Source: Cinnamomum chago (Eukaryota; Streptophyta; Magnoliopsida; Laurales; Lauraceae). From it: a DNA stretch of 64,000 bases. The stretch is from assembly GCA_038049695.1 (NCBI GenBank), contig CP142452.1, positions 51,232,501 to 51,296,500 of the forward strand. The letters run 5' to 3'. Shown here piece after piece: positions 56,077-64,000 of this stretch. Numbering within the stretch: position 1 is the first letter of the stretch; every line of letters begins with the position of its first letter. The translations under genes were made by a program, and so were the position numbers. The notes beneath the pieces were generated by a model. That model ran no database searches, had not been told where the DNA came from, and saw nothing but the letters and a program-made list of their open reading frames with translations.

Positions 56077-58067
56077 TGTTGGGTTTTGTGTATGCCCTAA
56101 AGCCCACTGACAGCTTCCACATCTCTGTTACTGGATATTTACTGGTTATTTATTAGAATTATTGTTTTTCTCTTACTGCATGTATATATGTATGTTTGTG
56201 TAAGGTCCATTGTTTCTAGTAAATGACTTGGGTGTGTAGTGGCTACACATAGACAGGTCTGAGTCATGGACACTTGAAACAATAAGCTGGTTCATAACTG
56301 AGAGATGGAGTTGGGCACTTCATCTTGGTATAAGTTATAGTGAGATACTCTCCTGTATTCAGGGTGACTTACCTTAGTCACGGGAGGCTTTTCCAGATTT
56401 ATCTCATTAGTGCATGTGTCATGCATTGAACAGGACCACTTGTAGGTGTGATCTCTAAAATAGTACTATCACTGAGAGAGATCAAGTCACCTTATGCTAC
56501 TGAGTGATCAATGCTCTTAATCTTGAGCATGTGGATGAACTGACGAAGTCAAGTTCTTGTACTTTAATTCACTATGGGTGAGATCCTGTTCATGGGTCAA
56601 CAACTCTGTGTTTTGGGTACTCGAGCTTGATTAGTTAGGACGTACATATGCAATAAAGAATCTATGCCATCTTGTGATGGAGTGATCGTCCCCTTAGAAA
56701 TATCCGATTAATCATCAAAATCTAAGATCTTAGTATATGGATATTCCATATGGATATTGAACTTGTGGGTTGCTCCCTGGACCAAGAGAATGATATCCGC
56801 ATGATGATTAAATCAAGGATATGAAGTTCTGAGGTTGAGATATAATCAAGAAGGTTGATAGTACATCGGATAACCTGACTTGATTATGGATGTTACATAG
56901 AGGGGCATTTCGGTCATTTCACTTAGTAGGTCGAAGACGAATGTCATTTCCTGACAAGCTTATTTCATATTTAATATTTGTCCCTGGAGTGCAACCATAA
57001 CTCTTTAGCAGAATGAGTTAGGGTTAAATGATCTTAATGTTGCTATGGGGTTAGCATGGACATTTTGGTCATTTTGGGAGCCAAGGGCAAATATGTCTTT
57101 TGGTCCCTCTTCTAGCCATTTTCCTATGTTGGCATGGTTTCCTAATTTAATTAGATGAAATGAGGTTGAATTATTTTTTGTGGAAAAATAATTTTTAGTT
57201 TAAATTCAAATAGGCCTTTGATGGCATACATGAGTTTGACTCTAGCTAAATTATTAACATGTGGGCCATGGTGTGTTTATCTATCCTGTGGGCCAGCCAT
57301 AAAGGGAGGCCCTTTTGTGAGGTTTCAGATTTTGGAAAGATATCTTTACTTGGAAGGTTGAATTCCTCATTGGGTAAGAATTCCTATGGCTAGTGTTTTC
57401 TAATTATTTTAGTATATATAATTAGAAAGTGTTGCACTCGTAAGGTGGTTGGTTGCTAATTTTATGGGATGGTCATTCCTAATAGAGAGAACTAAAAGGG
57501 AATATAAAATATATACATAGATCTCTCTACCCTAGGCGTGTAACAAGATGGAGTGAATAAATACCCTAGGCGTGCAACAATAATAAGAGATATTGGCTGC
57601 CCAAAAGAGAAGGATACACACGCCCATTGCCCTCCTCTTCTTCCTTCATGTGAGCGAAGAGATCAGGTCCTGGTCTTTTCCACAAAGTATAGTTCAGAAA
57701 ACCCCTCAAGGAATCCATATTTTGATCCCACAATCAAAGGCAATCAGATTGGGTTGTGGAATAGAAGAGAAGATCAAAAGAATAGTTACTGCAGAAAATT
57801 CCTGCAACCTGCATTACTGATTGCAGGCTTGTGATCAGTCCTTTGGAGGACTAATATAAGAGAATTGAAGTCTTCATATCATCAAGGTTTCAGTCCTCAC
57901 TCATCTCCTTTTATTGTACACTTGTTGATCATGATTTCATGGAGTTTATATGCGTATTTCATGGCTGATTTGCGCTGCCAGATCTGATATGTGATAGACG
58001 ATCAAAGATATATCAGCCATGGACGTCCCTTACATGTGTATTCAGATCCAATATGCATATACTTTCA
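56077..58067 (+). mobile_element. Solo LTR (1991 bp), TSD gtagt/gcagt
   Basis: Starts tgttgggttttgtgtatgcc and ends catatactttca. The TSD gtagt (56072-56076) / gcagt (58068-58072) differs at one base; the empty site is seen in copia A near 21750. It has a TATA-like aatataaaatatata near 57500. No internal domains. The length and ends suggest copia; not proven. Confidence 0.88.
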
Positions 58068-58072
58068 GCAGT

Positions 58073-59603
58073 TACACCAGTGGCTTGTCTTAGTGGGAGA
58101 ATAATCAGGCCCCCTGATAGGTTCTCTTTCTTGGGAGAGTATTACGAGGCAATCCCGGAAGAACTGGAACAGGATCCTTGCAACTATGATGAAGCAATTA
58201 ATGACATAGATTCGGGACATTGACAAGATGCTATGAAAGCTGAGATGGAGTCTATGTACTCTAATCAGGTCTGGACACTTGTGGACTTGCCTGCCAATAT
58301 CAAACCTATTGGGTGCAAGTGGGTCTACAATAGAAAAAGAGGACCAGATGGAAGAGTTGAGACCTTTAAGGCCAGGCTTATTGCGAAAGGGTATACTCAG
58401 AAAGAGGGTATCGACTATGAGGAAACCTTCTCGCCGGTAGCCATGCTCAAGTCCATCCGGATACTCTTATCCATTGCGGCTCATCTCGATTACGAGATTT
58501 GGCAAATGGATGTCAAAGACGGCGTTTCTCAACGCCCATCTTGAGGAAGACATCTATATGATGCAGCCAAACGGTTTTATTGCAAGTAACCAAAAGCAAA
58601 GAGTTTGCAAGCTGCATAAGTCCATTTATGGACTGAAGCAGGCATCCCGAAGCTGGAACATCCATTTTGACCGAGCACTCAAATCATTTGGTTTTAGTCA
58701 AAATCCGGATGAGTCATGTGTGTACATGAAAAATGAAGGTGACAGGGTAGTTTTTCTGGTTTTATATGTCGACGACATCCTTCTCCTTGGGAAAGATATA
58801 GGAATGTTGTCAATGGTAAAAGTTTGGTTAGCAAAGACTTTTGATATGAAGGACTTGGGAGAAGCTACTTACATCCTAGGGATCAAACTCCATCGAGATA
58901 GGAAAAATAGGATAATTGGCTTATCTCAAACTACTTACATAGACAAGGTACTGGTACGGTTTACTATGCAAGACTCCAAGAAGGGTATCACACCTTTCAG
59001 GCATGGAGTGCACCTTTCCAAGGATCAGGGTCCCAAGACCCCAGAGGAAAAGGAGCAAATGAGAGCAATTCCATACGCTTCGGCTGTTGGTAGCCAAATG
59101 TATGCTATGCTATGTACTAGACCGGATATCTGTCATGCAGTGGGTTTAGTCAGCAGATATCAGTCTAACCTAGGTCCTGACCATTGGACTGCTGTAAAAT
59201 GTATCCTCAAGTACTTGAGAAGAACTAGAGATTACATGTTGATTTACGACAGTGATGAGTTGATTCCAGTCGGATACACAGATTCTAAATTCATGTCAAA
59301 TAAGGATTCCAGGAAATCCCCCTCTGGTTATGTGTTTATGCTTGGCGGAGGAGCTATCAGCTGGAGGAGTATTACACAGGAATGTACCGCTGATTCCACT
59401 TCTGAGGCTGAATATGTAGCGGCTTGTGAAGCAGCTAAGGAAGCAGTATGGCTCAAAAGATTCCTTTTGGAACTTGGAGTGGTACCTTTGGCACGACAGC
59501 CGCTCACAGTTTACTGTGACAGTAGCGGGGCAGTCGCTCAGTCCAAGGAACCCAAGAGCCATAAAAGCCAAAAGCACGTACAGAGGAAGTATCACTTGGT
59601 CAG
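58073..59603 (+). pseudogene. Copia B reverse transcriptase and RNase H, broken
   Basis: A TGA near 58220 and an extra A near 58515 interrupt the frame; the second part is open from 58474 to 59603. RT motifs: ARLIAKGYTQKEGIDYEETF, KQASRSWNIHFD, YVDD near 58767. RNase H: SEAEYVAACEAAKEAVW, VYCDSSGAVAQSKEP, KHVQRKYHLV. The element is cut at 59603, so the RNase H tail, PPT and 3' LTR are not in the window. Confidence 0.92.
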
Positions 59604-60299
59604 TGTCACGCCCCCGAACCGAAACCTCGGGGGCGGGAGATGGGATTAAGCATAAATGTATTTTTACTTCTCCCAGGATCCGCGTGTGTGAAGACAACAC
59701 ATTCTGAATATTTTGCGGAAGCATTTGTGGCGTTGCGACCCGAAGTCCGTGGCCATCGGATTCCGCGTCGCACTCAACCTTCAGCATATCGCTATTATAT
59801 CAGGAGTCATATCAGACTGGAGTAACCAACACAATAAATTACAGAGCTGACAGTAACAGGATATTACATTCCCAAATATGTTCAAGTTACAATTATCAAT
59901 GTACATTAATTAAGAATCCCAAGGAAAAGGCTAACAAAAGCCATACAGCAAGAAGCTATAAACTACTACCCAAATGTGACGTAGCTCTGATGTCGAGCTC
60001 AATGTCTACATGACATAGCCGACAAACCGACCTGCAAGGCATGGCTCCACAGCCAACAAAACACTTAACTCGGGGCGAAGAAATCTGAACCTGAGTACCA
60101 AAAGTAGTGGGTCAGACACGACGGTCTGGCAGGTGGATGAAAAGATCACAAATATACTAAGAATAAAACATATAATAAATCATGCTAATCGATCAAGTGC
60201 TGCATATAATTAAACGGGTGAAAGCTCAGGAATCTCGGATAAAACATGTATTCTTTTCAAACATGGTTAAAGCAGGAAGATCTAATAAAGCATATGTTC

Positions 60300-60730
60300 A
60301 TTTACATCATCTATAAAAACCTAGATATTCGACAATCGGGTGTTCGTGGAAAACAAGTATGAATATGGAAGTTTGGCAAAACCACGTTCATTTAAACATA
60401 TTTCAAAACAGGGATATTTAACAAATCGGGTATTCATTTGAAACCGGTATAAACATAGTGACCTGGCAGAACAAGTATCATTTAAAACAAAGCACGAATG
60501 TTTAGCAATCCGGGTATTCACTTAAAACATGTATAAACATCGGGATCTAACAAAACGAGTGTCGTTTAAAACGCATTCCAAAGCATGGACATTTAATAAC
60601 TCGGGTATTCATTTTAAAACATGTGTTATCATATAACTCTAGCAAAACCATCGATCGTTGGAACCATATGTAAAAGCATGGGTATTCACCCAACCGGCAT
60701 TCATGTAAAACATGTACGTGTGCAAAGGAC
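60300..60730 (+). repeat. Degenerate tandem repeats of about 75-90 bp
   Basis: Blocks with cgggtattca, aaaacatgtataaaca and catttaaaac recur about five times. They account for part of the extra length of this LTR. Confidence 0.6.
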
Positions 60731-60931
60731 ATAAAACAATATAACAGTGACTGAATTTACAATAGAGAGCATTAACACTTATCTAAATAAGAACTTTCAT
60801 AAAAGCAATGAATCATTTATCTGAAAACAAGTAAGCAATATAAACCATGTCGGGTGTCCAAGGAAACGGGAACTGGCAAGATGGCAACCACACGAAGCTA
60901 AGTCCTCTATCACTAAAGCGATAGAGCAATA

Positions 60932-61134
60932 ACTAGGCCCTGATCTCAGTCACTCGAGGTGAGGAGAAACAGGGGATCTCATATCAATACATATACATAT
61001 ACTAGGCCCTGATCTCAGTCACTCGAGGTGAGGAGAAACAGGGGATCTCATGAATGCATATACATATACTAGGCCCTGATCTCAGTCACTCGAGGTGAGG
61101 AGAAACAGGGGATCTCATGAATGCATATACATAT
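60932..61134 (+). repeat. Three tandem 67-69-bp units
   Basis: Each starts actaggccctgatctcag and contains gaggtgaggagaaacagg. The fragment at 63874 begins inside a copy of this unit. Confidence 0.9.
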
Positions 61135-61842
61135 ACTATACGGGACCACGGTAGCGAGCCGGGCATCGGGGACCACAGTAGCAATCTGCGGTATCGGGAC
61201 AAGACCACGGTAATAACCGGGTATCGGGACGGGACCACGGTAGTAACCGGGTATCGGGATCCAAGCTGCAGCTGGCGGGACGGGAGGGGGATCTCCAAGT
61301 CGGTTGATCAGACCAACAGGGTTATCCAAGCTTAGTGGTGCCGACTCATAGGTCAAATCCAATCGAGACAATGCAAGTAAATCAAGTATAAATACATAAT
61401 CAAACGGGCAAGACGGGGGTGCTCAAGGGCACACTAACATTTCATATCGGGCAATACATGTCGGGACAAATAACTGTTACTAATGTAACTTCAATGCTTT
61501 CGGGAAAACAAGTCATGTAATGCCAATCTCGGAAAATGAGGTGAAACAATAAACTATAACAATTCCGGAAAAATATTGATTTCAAGATCTATATGAGTGA
61601 ATAGGGGTCCCGTATGTCGATTATTGAAATGACTTGGTACTCCTTGAGTTTGAAGACATTCCGGGCTCCTTATGCACTTTTACACTTTTCAAAACTTCGA
61701 ATGACATCCTTGTGATATGGTTCCTTTCTCGAATGGCCTCATACAATGCTTAGTGAATCTCCTTTGATCGACAAAGCTTAACGCTCGAACGAACCGGAGA
61801 GTTCGTTCGAACGGGGAGCTTTTCGAAATCTGGGGAATTTCG

Positions 61843-62145
61843 GTCACCCGACGGTTAGCCGCCGCTGGGACAGGCGGCTAGCCGCTGGCTGACCGCACAG
61901 CTGACCGCGGCTGGGCTGCAGAATGCAGCTTACTGGAAAGCTGACCGTCAAATGCGGTTATCTGGCGGTTAGCCGCCGATGTGTTCGGCGGTTAGCCGCT
62001 GGCCAACCGTGGAGCTGACTGAGTTTTGAGGAGAAGAAGTGTGCTCTCTGGAAAAGCCACCGTGACATTTCGGCTAGCTGGCGGTTAGCCGCCAGTCACC
62101 AGGCGGCTAGCCGCAAGGTGACCGCAGGCTGACCGCCAGGTGCGG
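61843..62145 (+). promoter_or_regulatory. GGCTAGCC/GGTTAGCC palindrome cluster
   Basis: At least six cggctagccg or cggttagccg copies in a GC-rich island. A pair of gttcgaacg motifs lies just upstream (61790-61825). The core matches the cluster at 5137-5565. Confidence 0.55.
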
Positions 62146-63873
62146 TAATACCCAGTGTAATCAGATTTTTAGCCATTTCTCCTCCTTAAAACCATTCTCC
62201 CCACTTTTACTGAGTCCCTACAAGAAAATTGAGCTAAGAGCTCCTCCAATGCATCCATCTACACTTCTCCATTACTCCATCATGTGTTCATTCCATCACT
62301 TCTTCCATCAATATCAAATCCAATGCAATTAAAGAAAGAAGGAAACCATTTCACAAGCATTCATATAGGATGTAACCAAAGGACAATACATGCCAAACCA
62401 ACATGTTTACAAAACATTAAATGACTTAGCCAATCACATTCCTCATGAAAACTCCAATGAAAAAGTAAAACTAAATATCTCCTTTCTTCTCACTTAAAAC
62501 CAAACCAAAGGGAAGAATCTCCATTGTATACAAGGGTCCATTTGCCATAATCAAGGGGGAATTAAAAACCATTGATCCCATTTCCAAAACAATAGATGAT
62601 TTAGCAAAACTCATTAAATGAGCATCTATTTCAAATCAATGCAAGCTAGTAAACATAAACATGAATGGGAAACCAACCCCATTCATTTTAAAATCATATG
62701 AGCAAACCTTGACCAAATGAAAGCACATTTTTCCAAGAGATTAACAAGAGATAAACCACCATTAATATGCAATTTCGAAATCAATAGAAATATGACAAGA
62801 AGCATGCGTAGAAATATATATCACATTATCAAGAACAAGTAATAAAACTTAGGATTTTCTCATAAAACTTTGATAACATTAAAACCATCCATTCATCCAC
62901 TTGCCTTGGGTTCCAATCTAGCAAAACAAGCCTCTAATCACCTCTCAAGCTCAAGATCAACAATCTCTACAAAATCCCCCAAAACAAACCCTAAAATGGG
63001 TTAAACAAAGGAAGACAATGAATGGGCTCGAACCCAACTAGAAAATAGCACCTAAGGGAGAGCCATAGCACATACAAGGAAAATGGGAAGGAGTCTTTAC
63101 CTCTAAGGCCATGAATGAACAAGAAGGAGCTTGCAATAGGGGCTGCCCACCTTGGTTTCCCACAAAAATGGTGTCAAACAAGAGAGGAGATGAAGGAGAA
63201 GAAGTTGTCGGAGTTCCCTCGTCGGATTGGTGGCTCGGAGGCTCCATTAGAGCAAGAGAAATGGAAGAAATGGAGAAGAGGGCTGCTGGCACTGTAGCTG
63301 GGAAGTTTCAGTCGATGGAATGGAGAAATGAGGGAGAAAGGGAGTGGAGAGACCTCTTATAACATGGGTGGGTGTGGGTCCTACTTCACTTAACACTTGC
63401 CAAGGGTAAAACATCTCTTTGTGGGCCTCGAATGGATTCGACGAAGAAGGAAGAAATGATCGTCGAAATATCTAGTTTCCAAAAAGTATGAGTTTCACGG
63501 ATTTCGGGAATATCGAGTTTTGGGTACAGATTTGGCGTGAAAAGACTATTTTGCCCTCAAGGCCAAGAAGTCGGGTTTCGGGTTCTCAAATGGATGCGGG
63601 ATCAATATGAAAGTTGTAGGATTCCTCAAGATGAATGCAACGGACCAAAAACACAATACGAAACAAATCGGGAAAATCTCACAAGTAAATGCAAAGCCGA
63701 AAAGGGAACCCCCAAAGGGTCCCACAAGCTACCAAAGCACTCAAAAGTCTAAAACTAGAAGAAAAACCATTCTGGCTCGCAAACTCAACCCAACAAATAC
63801 TAATCCCACTAAAAGAAACTAATCCTCAAATAAAACAACACTAATCCAAGATATTAGGGGTCGGGTTCTCACA

Positions 63874-64000
63874 GGAGAAACAAGGGATCTCATATAAATA
63901 CATATACATATACTAGGCACTGATCTCAGTCACTCGAGGTGAGGAGAAACAGTGGATCTCATGAATGCATATACATAAACTATACATGACCACGGTAGCG
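63874..64000 (+). mobile_element. Fragment of a second long LTR, running out of the window
   Basis: Begins ggagaaacaagggatctcat and matches the interior of the 59604 LTR from about 60963, through one tandem unit, to the gaccacggtagcg block. The two LTR copies are thus joined head to tail with the second lacking its 5' part. Confidence 0.85.

Larger units (their letters stand above)
27749..59603 (+). mobile_element. Copia element B (5' LTR to RNase H, four insertions inside or at its end)
   Basis: Same family as copia A: LTR 27749-29507, PBS at 29510 and collinear leader and gag-pol. The body is split by the Sirevirus (32434-41000), the CACTA element (41882-55831) and a solo LTR (56077-58067). 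The visible sequence ends in RNase H at 59603, where a long LTR entered. The 3' LTR is not in the window, so only the left putative TSD (gtttt, 27744-27748) can be read. Confidence 0.92.
59604..63873 (+). mobile_element. Long LTR (4270 bp) with a mismatched right flank
   Basis: Starts tgtcacgcccccgaaccg and ends gtcgggttctcaca, the family ends. It is about 1 kb longer than 50294-53517, mainly from tandem expansions between 60200 and 61135. The left flank is gtcag (59599-59603), but the right flank is ggaga and belongs to another LTR fragment, so no TSD pair is present. Confidence 0.85.

Noticed and set aside
61069..61371. Minus-strand ORF with repeated PIPGYYRG peptides
   Set aside because: It is a translation of the repeated gaccacggta...cgggtatcggg blocks in a long LTR; no homologous protein is recognisable.
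63111..63362. 83-residue ORF in the long LTR
   Set aside because: Lies in LTR sequence, overlaps another frame of similar length, and is not preserved in the other LTR copies as far as can be compared.

Overview
This window is repeat-rich nuclear DNA of a flowering plant. It holds Ty1/copia retrotransposons primed by initiator-Met tRNA, Sirevirus-type elements, a plant L1-type LINE, a CACTA DNA transposon, very long solo LTRs and the remains of a gene with a plant-mobile-domain (PMD) look. No complete, plausibly functional host gene, tRNA or rRNA gene was seen. The species cannot be named from the sequence.

Nearly every base can be placed in a nested insertion map, because most insertions show a target-site duplication (TSD) and several have an uninterrupted copy elsewhere in the window. 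The oldest layer is an intron-containing PMD-type pseudogene (287-3120, continuing at 25246-26062). It was split by copia element A (3121-25240, TSD aaatc). The 5' LTR of A was later hit three times: by a minus-strand long solo LTR (3925-6912, TSD gccta), a gag-only Sirevirus derivative here called D (7336-15005, TSD aataa), and a related solo LTR (15306-17504, TSD atatc). Downstream of the pseudogene lies a minus-strand long LTR (from 26491), entered by copia element B (27749 to at least 59603).

B was hit four times: by a minus-strand Sirevirus with paired LTRs (32434-41000, TSD ctgaa), a CACTA transposon (41882-55831, TSD ttg/ctg), a solo LTR (56077-58067, TSD gtagt/gcagt) and a long LTR (59604-63873) whose right flank is another fragment of the same LTR family. 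The CACTA element carries a 5'-truncated LINE (44429-49038, TSD attaagat) and a long solo LTR (50294-53517, TSD ccata). It also holds three minus-strand exons whose splice phases join exactly, best read as a captured fragment of a chromatin-type (DDT/WHIM-like) gene.

All coding regions are broken: A by many stops, B by stops, frameshifts and insertions, the Sirevirus by two frameshifts, a stop and a lost integrase aspartate, and the LINE by two homopolymer frameshifts.

The most interesting non-coding signals are in the LTRs. Each of several LTR families has its own cluster of short perfect palindromes with a family-specific core (GTCGAC, GCTAGC or CTCGAG). In the Sirevirus-type LTRs the cluster sits just upstream of a TATA box and is followed by tandem hairpin units, a conserved TAGTGG/CCACTA stem and a poly-C tract.
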